This document shows, piece by piece, positions 8,826-17,203 of a stretch of 64,000 bases of DNA. The stretch's first letter is position 1. Every line of letters starts with the position of its first letter. The notes under the pieces are model-generated. The model saw only the letters and a list, made by a program, of their open reading frames with translations. It was not told the origin of the DNA and did no database searches. The position numbers and the translations under genes were made by a program. Source of the DNA: an uncultured Roseobacter sp. (GTDB lineage: Bacteria; Pseudomonadota; Alphaproteobacteria; Rhodobacterales; Rhodobacteraceae); contig NZ_CANMNK010000011.1 in NCBI RefSeq assembly GCF_947499265.1, positions 43,743 to 107,742 on the forward strand. The letters are read 5' to 3'.

Positions 8826-11312
8826 ATGTTTTTAGAAAGGCAATTTAACTACGCGTGCGGAGCCGCAGTCTTTCTATTGCTAGCTGTATCACCGCTCAGT
8901 GCCCACGCAGATACGACACAAGTTCAGCAGGCGCTGTCTGACATCGGCTGTTATGACGGGCCGATAGATGGTCAAGCAACGTTGAAACTGAAGACTGCCA
9001 TCCGCTGCTTTCAGAAGGCGGAAGGACTCACGCCGAACGGTAAGCTGTCGTCTGATGCGGAAGCAAGGTTGATGAGCCTCGCGGGAAGCGGCGCAGTGGT
9101 TGAAAAAGAACCGAGATATACTCCAGAAGCCATTCGCGGAAGTGATCTGGAAGCATTGACATCTCCAACGGTTAACGGCGTCCCCGTCGTAGAACCACCA
9201 AAACCAAAGCCCGCAGACTGCGTTGCATTCCTAGCGTGGCAAGAATCGTATCGTGCTGAGCATACCGGGACGCCCGATTACGAAATTCAGATTGAGCGGT
9301 TTCACCGTTTGCGCGGAGAGGTACAGCCTTTCATCGGTCTGTTCAAACAGCCTAACTACGCTGTTATTGAGAGCCTCATTCAGTCCACGATCCCGTCGTT
9401 CCAAGATCGGCTGGTGATTATCAAAGCATGCCTAGAAAACGAACTGGGCGACATGCCCGAAGAACTTACTGAGCAGCGAGCGCTCCTTGATTTCCTCCGT
9501 CAACGGAACGCAGAGGCTAATGGTCGTCAAGGAACGCACAGCCTGATGTTCATGTCGGCATTGGACGCCATTAGTCGCGCGGAAGATGAGGCACCCGCTC
9601 TCATGCAAGAGTTGCAGAATGCTGATCCCGAAACAATTGGTGATATAGAGTTGGGACGCCTTTCACACCGTTACGAGTCTTTTGAAAACGCGCTTTGGCC
9701 GCTTGCCGTGCAGGACCATAAGGCTGCGCTTATACAACTGCGCAAAGCGGTCACAGAACGGAAAATACGAGCTGTAGAAGAGCAAAGGCAGGAAGAGCTT
9801 AGGAGGAAAGAACAGGAGAGACTTGATGCAGAACTGGCTGAACTCAAACGCCAGAAAGACGAATATTTGTATTGTCTGCGAAATGTCGATCCAGACGAAC
9901 CAAACCTTCCTCCAGACCTAGAGATCGCACTTGAGACGCCAGGCGTAGGAAGCGCTTTTGCATCCTTGTCGAGGTGCGCAAACGCTGCAGAGAGGCGTCC
10001 AGGCGATCCCCTGATCAAGCTAGCTATGGGGAGGCTAAGCCTCGTCCTCTCCGACTTTGAAGAGGCTGACGTATTCTTCGAACAAGCAGTGCAGTTGGGA
10101 AGTGTGTCCTCACTGGCATATCTGGGCGATCTTGAACAGGACGTTGAAGCTGCATTAGCACTTTACGAACGTGCGGAAAATCAAGGATTCGAGCCAGCCA
10201 GAGAAGCCGTGCTGTTCATGAAAGATCACATAAAGCAGCTGAGGATAATAGAGGCTGAGGAACTCGCGGTCGCAAAGCAACTAGTTGAGGTATGTGATGG
10301 GTACGCAGCGCATCCTGATGACAACTCTCGCCCAGCACATGTCGTCGGAGTTCCCGACGATGAACTGCAATTTGAGGATGCGTTAGAGGCTTGCATTGCG
10401 GCTCTAGATGCAGCACCTGATCTAGCACGCACATCCTTCCAGCTTGGTCGAGTTTTGAGCTTTATCGAAGGCTTTGAAGAGGATGCAGAGCTTCAATTGG
10501 AAGCAGCGCACGCAGCAGGTTACGCACCAGCAGCGTATTATTTGTCTGAACTCAAAGACAAGCGGACAGAGCACGAGCTTCTCAAGATGTCAGCAGCTGC
10601 CGGATTTCCGCCCGCAACCAAGCGCTTGAGCGAGGGTGTATTTTACCCCGATACGCCTGATCTCTCGCATATTTTCGTCAATCCATCGAACCTGCCGATT
10701 GTGCCAATCTCAGAAGGTCATTTGAGAAAGACAAGTTTCTCGGTTGATAGCTGTACTAACGAGATTTTTGTGCAGGTGCGGGAAAACAAGCTGTTTGAGA
10801 CTGAGATGAATACCTTTGTCATGACGATGGCAAGCATCGTTTGCATGTTGGACGCGACCAAATGCAATGTATGGGATCGTATTAACGATACGATCAGAAA
10901 CGACGCGCGCGCTATTTGCCGTCGTGAAGATACTGAATTCAAAAAAGACTACCCCGAGTGTCTGCAACCGTATTGGCATGTGCAAAACGCCGAAGTCATT
11001 CCTCAAACACCGGACTTTGCTTTGAAAATCATGCGCTTCTATCATTCTTTGGCTGAGGATTTTGATGAAAGAGGCAAGACCTTTGATGCAACCGTCGGCG
11101 ACGTTACCGACTTGGCGGCCATACTTTATTTCGAGGACATAGGGCTCGATCTTTACAGCATCTCGTCCGCAGATTTGGGCGATGACTTCATGCTGAAGGA
11201 ATCGACCGAACCTGAGTTACTAGCACTTGTCCGCGACTTAAAGCGTGAAGGAAAATACGAGATTGCGATGAATATGGTCTCTCCGGATTTGGTGTGTGCT
11301 GATGATTTTTAG
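8826..11312 (+). CDS. Secreted peptidoglycan-binding protein with coiled coil and Sel1/TPR-like repeats
   Basis: This 828-aa protein has an N-terminal signal peptide (hydrophobic FLLLAVSPLS, cleavage near AHA-D). Residues about 30-88 form a PG_binding_1 domain (IGCYDGPIDGQ followed by AIRCFQKAEGLTPNG). A charged coiled coil spans about 310-350, and TPR/Sel1-like helical repeats are visible around 385-460 and 535-600. The C-terminal 200 residues match nothing I recognise. It probably resides in the periplasm bound to cell wall. A Hint-domain toxin gene begins 30 nt downstream on the same strand, so the two are likely co-transcribed. A role in export, storage or targeting of the toxin is inference from this arrangement only. 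Confidence 0.7.
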   Translation: MFLERQFNYACGAAVFLLLAVSPLSAHADTTQVQQALSDIGCYDGPIDGQATLKLKTAIRCFQKAEGLTPNGKLSSDAEARLMSLAGSGAVVEKEPRYTPEAIRGSDLEALTSPTVNGVPVVEPPKPKPADCVAFLAWQESYRAEHTGTPDYEIQIERFHRLRGEVQPFIGLFKQPNYAVIESLIQSTIPSFQDRLVIIKACLENELGDMPEELTEQRALLDFLRQRNAEANGRQGTHSLMFMSALDAISRAEDEAPALMQELQNADPETIGDIELGRLSHRYESFENALWPLAVQDHKAALIQLRKAVTERKIRAVEEQRQEELRRKEQERLDAELAELKRQKDEYLYCLRNVDPDEPNLPPDLEIALETPGVGSAFASLSRCANAAERRPGDPLIKLAMGRLSLVLSDFEEADVFFEQAVQLGSVSSLAYLGDLEQDVEAALALYERAENQGFEPAREAVLFMKDHIKQLRIIEAEELAVAKQLVEVCDGYAAHPDDNSRPAHVVGVPDDELQFEDALEACIAALDAAPDLARTSFQLGRVLSFIEGFEEDAELQLEAAHAAGYAPAAYYLSELKDKRTEHELLKMSAAAGFPPATKRLSEGVFYPDTPDLSHIFVNPSNLPIVPISEGHLRKTSFSVDSCTNEIFVQVRENKLFETEMNTFVMTMASIVCMLDATKCNVWDRINDTIRNDARAICRREDTEFKKDYPECLQPYWHVQNAEVIPQTPDFALKIMRFYHSLAEDFDERGKTFDATVGDVTDLAAILYFEDIGLDLYSISSADLGDDFMLKESTEPELLALVRDLKREGKYEIAMNMVSPDLVCADDF

Positions 11313-11342
11313 TCGTTCTTTCTGCCAAAAGGAATTTGTGCA

Positions 11343-12770
11343 ATGAAACCATTTTTGGTCATAGCCTTAGCTTTTCTGATTTGGTTGCCGGGGCCGGAGG
11401 GCTTTGACGGAGGTGAGGCGCTTGCCCAATCCTCCTTGAATAACTTCCGGAACAATCAGATCTATCGGGATACGTTGCGCAGTCAGGAACGCGCCCGGCA
11501 AATTCAGCGAGAACGCCAACGTGCTGACGAACAGAGAAGACGTGACGAGGCCAAACGGCAACAACGGCTGCAGAGGGATAATGCCCGCAAACTTCGTGAA
11601 GCGGCGCGACTTCGTCAGAGAGAAGCGCTCGAAAAGATAAAAAGAGATGAAGCAAAACGCCTCCAGCAGCAGCAAGCTATCCGCGCAAGGCAAGAACGGG
11701 AAAAAAGAAAAAAGAGCCAAAACAAAATTGCCCTACGAACAATAGCCTTCTCGCGCGCGCTGATGCGGCAGCGCCTAGCGGCGCTTCCCAAGCCGACCGC
11801 GAACAATCAAGCTGCCCGTAACGTTGTTGTCGCCAAACCGTTCAAGCCAAGACCCAAGCGAGAGACGGTAGCATCACTGCGCCCTCCATGTTCATTTCAC
11901 GGCGATACGCTTGTGCTCACCGATGTCGGTATGATTCCAATCCGCGACATCCGCGTCGGCGAACACCGCGTCTGGTCAAGGGACGAATATACAGGCGAAA
12001 CAGGCTGGAAAGACGTCCTTGCGCATTACTCCAATGAGTATGATGAAACGGTTTATGTCAGCATCTTCGACCCTGACACGGGTCAGACGCAGACCATTGT
12101 CAGTAACCGCGTTCATCCCTTTTTTGGGCGCGTACCTGACGAGATATCCACGCCTCTGCTTGTCGGTCAAGCCACTAGTCCTGAGTATGCCTTAGATGGG
12201 GCTTGGATCAAGGCCGCCGACCTACCCTCTGGCACATTGCTTCTATCGAGCGACGAGACTTGGGATGAGGTTGTGGCTGTTTCGGTTCAGGGAGAGAACC
12301 TTGCAGCGTTCAATTTGACAGTTGATAAGTTTCATACGTTCTATGTTTCGGGCGGAGCAAACCATAGGTCAATATGGGTTCACAACGATTGTTGGGATCA
12401 ATTGCCCGAAGATTTCAAAAAGCAAATCAGAGCGTTTACCTCACATGGTCACCAAACTTACAAAGGGAATAATGGAAAAATAGTTTACGCAAGTCACGAC
12501 CGCCGCCGATTTTATGAGCTAGCCAAACATCCTCCGACAATAAAGAAAGGTGATTGGATTAGCGATGCGGCTAGTGAAATGAATTGGGAAAGAACTGGCA
12601 AAAAATTTAGAGGCGAAGAAATTTTCAGAGCGAAGAAAAACGTGTACTATAGTTACGATTCAGATGGTCATAAAGGTGGGGTATGGAAACGTGCTAAATC
12701 TCCCGAACACTTCGGTAAGGACGATCGCGATGGTACCTACGATGCCGACCTGAATTGGAAAGCAGATTGA
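11343..12770 (+). CDS. Secreted polymorphic toxin: signal peptide, coiled coil, Hint peptidase, C-terminal toxin tip
   Basis: The 475-aa product starts with a signal peptide (cleavage near EALAQS, about residue 29), then a long Arg/Glu/Gln-rich coiled coil (about 40-130). A Hint domain spans about 183-348: Cys183 in CSFHGDTLV, the NRVHPF block at 255-260, and FHTFYV leading to VHN at 346-348. This is the pretoxin-Hint pattern, which cleaves after the Asn and releases the last 127 residues. That tip is AT-rich and basic, with GHKGGVWKR and GTYDADL, reminiscent of small ribonuclease-type toxin tips; I cannot assign a family. AAGGA lies 9 nt before the ATG. The next gene starts directly after the stop and is the likely immunity gene. 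Its Sec-type signal peptide is unusual, because most such toxins use T5, T6 or T7 trunks. Confidence 0.8.
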   Translation: MKPFLVIALAFLIWLPGPEGFDGGEALAQSSLNNFRNNQIYRDTLRSQERARQIQRERQRADEQRRRDEAKRQQRLQRDNARKLREAARLRQREALEKIKRDEAKRLQQQQAIRARQEREKRKKSQNKIALRTIAFSRALMRQRLAALPKPTANNQAARNVVVAKPFKPRPKRETVASLRPPCSFHGDTLVLTDVGMIPIRDIRVGEHRVWSRDEYTGETGWKDVLAHYSNEYDETVYVSIFDPDTGQTQTIVSNRVHPFFGRVPDEISTPLLVGQATSPEYALDGAWIKAADLPSGTLLLSSDETWDEVVAVSVQGENLAAFNLTVDKFHTFYVSGGANHRSIWVHNDCWDQLPEDFKKQIRAFTSHGHQTYKGNNGKIVYASHDRRRFYELAKHPPTIKKGDWISDAASEMNWERTGKKFRGEEIFRAKKNVYYSYDSDGHKGGVWKRAKSPEHFGKDDRDGTYDADLNWKAD

Positions 12771-13295
12771 ATGAAAGTAATTATTACAAAATATATTGAA
12801 CAAGACTTCAACTATGCTGGAGTCGAAAATGAGCACCCAAGATGGGGTAGTTGGAGCGAGCTGTCAGAGTACTACCAGATTAATGGAGATGATTTTGGAA
12901 GGTATTTGGAAGTCGAGAGTCGTTATAAGCTGGTCGTTTTGTCGATAATTAATAGCTTAAAAATCAGCTGCTTTACAATTTGCAAGATGCTTTCGAACAA
13001 GCCTGATCGTTTTCTTGACCATCATATAGCGCTGGTCCGAGATACTGCGCGCAGAATTAAAAGGCTCAATCCATGTGCGGGTGATCAGGTTGGAATTGCT
13101 GAACTGTGTCTTCTACTCGAAGCGGATTTGCGTGGTGTTTTAAGCTTTGAATGCAACGCTTTAGAAGAAGAAAAAAGTGGGTTTTACTTACGCCCAGGTG
13201 ACGATTTTTATCTTAGGTGCGGCGCACAGGCTGACTTTGATTGGGATAACGCTGGTCTCTTTGTGGGAAAAGAGGAGATCGTTCATAGTCTCTAA
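12771..13295 (+). CDS. Probable immunity protein for the upstream Hint toxin
   Basis: This is a 174-aa protein of no recognised family. Its ATG follows the toxin stop codon immediately, with no gap. It lacks a signal peptide and has aromatic- and acid-rich ends with a central helical region (KLVVLSIINSLKISCFTI). Base composition is clearly lower in GC than most neighbours, as is the toxin tip, which is the usual sign of an exchanged toxin/immunity cassette. Position, size and composition argue for immunity; no sequence motif proves it. Confidence 0.65.
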   Translation: MKVIITKYIEQDFNYAGVENEHPRWGSWSELSEYYQINGDDFGRYLEVESRYKLVVLSIINSLKISCFTICKMLSNKPDRFLDHHIALVRDTARRIKRLNPCAGDQVGIAELCLLLEADLRGVLSFECNALEEEKSGFYLRPGDDFYLRCGAQADFDWDNAGLFVGKEEIVHSL

Positions 13296-13377
13296 AACGA
13301 ATCTGTGAGAGCCATAACATGAGAATATACTCTAAGCGCGATGCATGTGCTGGTGATTGTTTGGTGGTGTTAATTGG

Positions 13378-13411
13378 GGGCTTTGTAGCATAGAAAAAAA
13401 CTACAAAGCCC
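13378..13411 (+). terminator. Perfect 11-bp hairpin downstream of the immunity gene
   Basis: GGGCTTTGTAG at 13378-13388 pairs exactly with CTACAAAGCCC at 13401-13411 around an A-rich 12-nt loop. It ends the toxin/immunity transcription unit by position. There is no T-run after the stem on either strand, so it may be a weak terminator or an RNA-stabilising 3' structure. Confidence 0.5.
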
Positions 13412-13445
13412 GAACTATACTTGGCTTACTAGTCCGCGTCGCGGT

Positions 13446-13700
13446 TTGCTCATAGACATTGAGTTACTGTCCGATGATCTTAAGAAGACATTCGACTTCT
13501 CGCATATCAGTACGCTTCATTTTCAAATGACGGACGAGCCTGAAATCAACGCCTGTGCCCGCTGGGAAGAAGCCTCCTCAACGTATTATGCCGAATTCAC
13601 CCTCGGGATGATCGTGTGGCTGGACGGTGTTGCAGCGACGCTGGCGTCGCATATTGTCCGTGATTTTGAGCCAGCGTCGTATCTGCCGTTGCACCTTTGA
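13446..13700 (+). CDS. Short hypothetical ORF, possibly a gene remnant
   Basis: An 84-codon frame opens from a TTG at 13446 with no recognisable ribosome site. The same frame is already open from 13389, inside the hairpin just upstream. The composition looks protein-like (MTDEPEINACARWEEASS, then a hydrophobic strand), but I recognise no family. It may be the 3' remnant of an exchanged toxin tip or immunity gene, a common debris type next to polymorphic toxin loci, or it may not be translated at all. Nothing else of note is seen between 13296 and 13765. Confidence 0.3.
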   Translation: MLIDIELLSDDLKKTFDFSHISTLHFQMTDEPEINACARWEEASSTYYAEFTLGMIVWLDGVAATLASHIVRDFEPASYLPLHL

Positions 13701-13765
13701 GTGAAGATTGCTCTCCGTCGGAAGTTGGTATGAAATAGGTAAAGAGGCTTACCAAAGAGTCGTTC

Positions 13766-14125
13766 TTAGTCCAGCTCCGGCAGCACCTGAACACGATCCA
13801 TAAGTGGACCAAGAATTCCCTTAATCTCGGTATCCTTGCGCAATGCTGCATAGGAATATGCGGTATGTCCATTGTCGTCAAAAATTGTGGGGTCAAAATC
13901 TGGAAGCTGTGCGGCTCGAATGATAAATTGAAGTGAACCCCAGCTTGCCGCCAAGTGCGCTGGAGTTTTTTGTGTCTTCGGGTGAATCGAGTTTATTGAT
14001 TTTCCTTGGGATAGGGCCTTTTCCATTAGTGCGACGTCGTCGAAAATTGCAGCAACAAATAAATCTGCTGGAGGTTCTGCCGCGCTAGAATACTTTTTAC
14101 TCACTACGTTGTTATTTTTAGACAT
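13766..14125 (-). CDS. Ankyrin-repeat protein
   Basis: The 119-aa product shows two to three ankyrin repeats: KTPAHLAASWGSLQFI is a classic TPLHxAA..G helix-turn-helix, followed by GHTAYSYAALRKDTEI. Ankyrin repeats mediate protein-protein binding. The ATG at 14125 begins one base after the stop of the 399-aa gene upstream on the same strand, so the two are almost certainly co-translated. A six-codon longer TTG start (14143) would overlap that gene and lacks a ribosome site. By analogy with toxin/antitoxin and effector/immunity pairs it could be a partner or inhibitor of the upstream protein; that is inference. Confidence 0.65.
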   Translation of the reverse strand: MSKNNNVVSKKYSSAAEPPADLFVAAIFDDVALMEKALSQGKSINSIHPKTQKTPAHLAASWGSLQFIIRAAQLPDFDPTIFDDNGHTAYSYAALRKDTEIKGILGPLMDRVQVLPELD

Positions 14126-14126
14126 T

Positions 14127-15326
14127 TTATATAGCCCCGTCAAATTTTTCTTTTAAATCGAATAGATAGGCTATATGGTCCCGGCGCTGTACTAGCGAAA
14201 AGCTCGATCCAAATTGAGGCCCTTGATCTCCCAGCTCCTTTAAAAAACCATACAATAACAAGTTTTCCTCGCGGTGTTCATGGATCGCATTTTCGCTAAT
14301 ACTCACAAATGCTCTTTGTTCAGGAAGAGGTGCTTTCACCAAGGTAATCTCTTGGAAAATTCGTTTTTGCTGCCAATCAAAAAGCTCTGTAGCATATACC
14401 GTTGCTGCAGTTATGCCCGAAAAACCGATCCCAGTGTCAAAGACAGACGAGCAAACAAATGTTGCCAGCACACTAACCCTGTTAGGTGTTTCGTTTGCGG
14501 GGACAGTATCGTCAATATGCAACTTGTCCTCACCATTCTCTACTACACCAAAGCCATATGAAACGAAAACGCCGCGTGCGCTGTCGCGAGCAGCGTGGTC
14601 GTCTAGTCGTCCGAGGAACGAGAGCAGGGTAACATCAAAGACACGTTCATCTTGAAAATCAAACCCGATTACGGTTGTAATGGGCGTCGCCGAGTTCGTC
14701 GACTCGTATAGGAAGAACCTGCTTTGGAGATGCTGGTAAGCGACTTCGTAAGCGTCTTTTGCGTTGCGCCGACCAAACATTTCAAAAAATGCATCGCGAA
14801 GATAGGTGCGTTTCGCCTTGCCAAGTTTGGAACGTATCCTGTCGTACTCGGCTGTTCCGTCGAGTGACCTCAAGAACTTGTCAACATAAACGAATGCCCT
14901 GTCCGCTATTACGGCAGTGCCATTCTCGTGAGCGTGAAATGAATTACTAAGCGATTTGAGTTTCTTGGGATCGTTTGAGTTCTCGTCACTAAGTGTACGC
15001 AGAATATGTGATGCCATTCGATGCCATCCTATATTTCTCCGGGTTCCGCGTGATTTTGCGTCCGCATCGAGAAAGTCACGATACTCGATTAGAACTTCCA
15101 TCATTGCTCGTTTGTACTGTTCCGGAAAATAAGGCAGGCGCGCGTCGGTGTTTGCCTTGCGGGTTCTGTCACCACTGCTTCTTTCTTGAATTTTTCGAAA
15201 CCGGAGAATGTTTGCGCCGCTGAGTTCCTCAGCAGTGCTTAGGCCTGAGCGCTTCTTTTTGCCGCCAGGTGGGGTTTCATCGGGCAAAACGTGCGCCTTC
15301 CTCGAAGTGGAACGTGGATAGTTCAA
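14127..15326 (-). CDS. Uncharacterised 399-aa protein, partner of an ankyrin protein
   Basis: I do not recognise this family. The N-terminal 70 residues are basic and low in complexity, with HVLPDETPPGGKKKRSG and many Arg/Lys. Residues about 70-190 look helical, and the last 200 look like alternating strands and helices (VIGFDFQDERVFDVTLLSFLG). There is no signal peptide or membrane segment. Start choice is open: the frame begins with TTG at 15326 without a Shine-Dalgarno sequence, while a TTG at 15287 has GAGGAAGG about 8 nt upstream. The gene is divergent from the mobilisation block and tightly linked to the ankyrin gene. A regulatory (DNA-binding) or defence role would both be compatible. 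Confidence 0.5.
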   Translation of the reverse strand: MNYPRSTSRKAHVLPDETPPGGKKKRSGLSTAEELSGANILRFRKIQERSSGDRTRKANTDARLPYFPEQYKRAMMEVLIEYRDFLDADAKSRGTRRNIGWHRMASHILRTLSDENSNDPKKLKSLSNSFHAHENGTAVIADRAFVYVDKFLRSLDGTAEYDRIRSKLGKAKRTYLRDAFFEMFGRRNAKDAYEVAYQHLQSRFFLYESTNSATPITTVIGFDFQDERVFDVTLLSFLGRLDDHAARDSARGVFVSYGFGVVENGEDKLHIDDTVPANETPNRVSVLATFVCSSVFDTGIGFSGITAATVYATELFDWQQKRIFQEITLVKAPLPEQRAFVSISENAIHEHREENLLLYGFLKELGDQGPQFGSSFSLVQRRDHIAYLFDLKEKFDGAI

Positions 15327-15340
15327 TGGAGATCAGACCG

Positions 15341-16483
15341 ATGAATCGTAGTAAATCCCAGCAACATTCTCAACTGAAACGCCTCAAGAAGAAACCCCTT
15401 CCGCCCTTGTCGAAGGTATTGTTGCCGGTGAGTGCGGCGGGGTCTGGTGCGATGCTGACGATGGCTTTGCCGGACTTGATCGGTGCGGACGGTGCTTTGG
15501 ATCACGCAAAGTGTGTGATCATTGGGGCCAGCGGGACATTTACGCTGTTTGCGATCAATCGCTTTGCCATCGAGAAAGGGGCGCTGCAGGCGGCGATTGG
15601 CTCACTGAGCGCAGGCATTGTCAGTGTCACATCGGTTCTGTTGCTTGGCGGCGGGTTTTTCACAGCGACCTATGCGGGCTTTGTGATTGGGGAGACGGAT
15701 CGTCTTCGCATTCATGAGTATTCAACCGCGCAAGAGGTGTGGGTTGCTGAGCGGTCACGCGCGGCACAAGATGCAGCAAGCGCCGCGCCGGCACTGAATG
15801 CCATGATTGATGATCTGGCTGTCAAAGTGCAGTGCGAGCGGGTTTCAAGCTGTGTCAGTGGTATTGGCAATGGCGGAGAGGGTGATGTCTTTCGCCAACT
15901 CTCCGGCGTTCTTGGTAATGCGCGCGCTGTTCGAGCCCAGCTCGCTGCGGGTCAGGACAATGAAAACGTTGTCGCCGCCCAACTTGCCGGACTTCAAAGC
16001 GCATTGCGCGACACTATTGCTGATGGATCGCTTTCAGAGACAGAGCGCCGCTTGCAAGCGGAGCAGATCGCGCGTGAAACCGCTCCAGCGCTGAACGCAT
16101 GGGAACAGGCGGCACCGCTGGGTCTTGTTTCGGGCTTTGTGTCGCAACTTCTGCAGGAAGGGCGTTCCACACCGCAAGACCGCTTGCTTGCGTCCTATGG
16201 CGCACAGATCGCATCAACAGTGCAGCCTGAGACAAGCGCAGTTGAAGAGCCGCCTGTCTTCCCATCGCCAACCGGTGTGTCGGACACGCTGGGATATATT
16301 GGTCATTTCTTGCCCATCGCTCTGTTGGTTGCTGTGATTGAGCTGATCCTGCCGATCACGCTGTGGTTTTACACCTTCACTGATTTGCGGGCGCGTCTGG
16401 AACACGATGAGACCAAGCCGCCTGTGCCTAAGCGGCAGCGTCGTACCTCATCCCCCAAAACCAAAGGAGATCGCCATGAGTAA
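15341..16483 (+). CDS. Multi-pass membrane protein of the mobilisation block
   Basis: The 380-aa product has three or four predicted membrane segments: about 25-45 (LLPVSAAGSGAMLTMAL), about 58-75, a long glycine-rich one near 88-115 (VTSVLLLGGGFFTATYAGFV), and a final one near 325-348 (FLPIALLVAVIELILP). Between them is a 200-residue Ala/Gln/Glu-rich helical domain with two cysteines (CERVSSC). No family is recognised. ATG 15341 is preferred over 15326 because GGAG lies 9 nt before it. It overlaps the next gene by 8 nt and heads a four-gene run ending in a VirD4-type ATPase, so it may supply the membrane anchor that the ATPase lacks. Confidence 0.6.
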   Translation: MNRSKSQQHSQLKRLKKKPLPPLSKVLLPVSAAGSGAMLTMALPDLIGADGALDHAKCVIIGASGTFTLFAINRFAIEKGALQAAIGSLSAGIVSVTSVLLLGGGFFTATYAGFVIGETDRLRIHEYSTAQEVWVAERSRAAQDAASAAPALNAMIDDLAVKVQCERVSSCVSGIGNGGEGDVFRQLSGVLGNARAVRAQLAAGQDNENVVAAQLAGLQSALRDTIADGSLSETERRLQAEQIARETAPALNAWEQAAPLGLVSGFVSQLLQEGRSTPQDRLLASYGAQIASTVQPETSAVEEPPVFPSPTGVSDTLGYIGHFLPIALLVAVIELILPITLWFYTFTDLRARLEHDETKPPVPKRQRRTSSPKTKGDRHE

Positions 16484-16934
16484 GCGTAAGAAAGACACCG
16501 ATCAGTTGCCCGCGCCTCGGGTGCCGTCGAAGCCTAAGCCGCCGGTGCTGGAACGGATGGAACCGCGCTATGAGCCGGTACGCCGCCCGCTGGATCGCAA
16601 TCGTTTGATTTTGTGGGTCGCTGCGATTGCCGTTGCCGGGCAGATGATCATGCCGGACCATCTCAAGCCCTTCAAACTGGCGGGGGATGCGGCGGCGCAG
16701 TTTCACGGGGCGCTCTTTGATGAGGTGAACCGCAAGGAGCTAGAGCTCGCTCAGCAGCAGGCAATCGCCCAGAAGATGGCGGACCTGCAGGCGGAATATG
16801 CAACGTGGAAGGGGCTGTGTTCTCTTACCAATGTCTTCGACCCGATGATGGGGGCCGCGTGCATGCGGGCGGCGGATGCGCATTATCAGAGTGCGCTGGC
16901 GCAGATTAAAAATTCTGAGTTGATCTACCGGTAG
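16476..16934 (+). CDS. Single-pass membrane protein of the mobilisation block
   Basis: This 152-aa protein has a basic Pro-rich cytoplasmic start, one membrane helix near residues 46-62 (LILWVAAIAVAGQMIM), and a C-terminal helical region (about 80-150) with a Gln/Ala-rich coiled-coil stretch and two cysteines. No known family is evident. AAAGGAG with a 6-nt spacer fixes the start; the gene begins inside the 3' end of its upstream neighbour. The type II topology and position suggest a component of a conjugative or mobilisation membrane complex. Confidence 0.55.
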   Translation: MSKRKKDTDQLPAPRVPSKPKPPVLERMEPRYEPVRRPLDRNRLILWVAAIAVAGQMIMPDHLKPFKLAGDAAAQFHGALFDEVNRKELELAQQQAIAQKMADLQAEYATWKGLCSLTNVFDPMMGAACMRAADAHYQSALAQIKNSELIYR

Positions 16935-16939
16935 ATGCC

Positions 16940-17203
16940 ATGAGCGATACTTCCAAACGCCATCCTGTTACATCTTCGGGGACATCTGTTGCCAAGCAAC
17001 ATGTTCCTGAGGGGCGGTTGTCGCCTGATCAATCAGCAGCACCTGCCTTTGAAGACGCTGGCGAAAAGACAACGACCGTAGACGCCGCATCGGCAGTTGT
17101 TCGTGATGAAGCAGAAGGCGGCGGTGATGCGGACCGCTTTGAAACGATCAAGGCAGAATGCCGCTATTGTGGCAGGTCTTTGGACATGGACCCGTCCCTG
17201 TGA
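16940..17203 (+). CDS. Small protein with a CxxC pair, translationally coupled to virD4
   Basis: The 87-residue product is Ser/Ala/Glu-rich and probably disordered except for its end, which carries CRYCG, half of a zinc-ribbon-like motif. It starts 5 nt after the previous stop. Its TGA overlaps the GTG start of the VirD4 gene (GTGA), which implies coupled translation. An alternative reading is that this ORF and the VirD4 ORF were once one protein split by a frameshift, since the first VirD4 residues include another Cys (PRGTDRCEG) that could complete a zinc site. Confidence 0.5.
   Translation: MSDTSKRHPVTSSGTSVAKQHVPEGRLSPDQSAAPAFEDAGEKTTTVDAASAVVRDEAEGGGDADRFETIKAECRYCGRSLDMDPSL

Noticed and set aside
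13378..13411. Insertion-sequence end
   Set aside because: The inverted repeat is a single short hairpin with no transposase gene and no matching copy or target duplication nearby.
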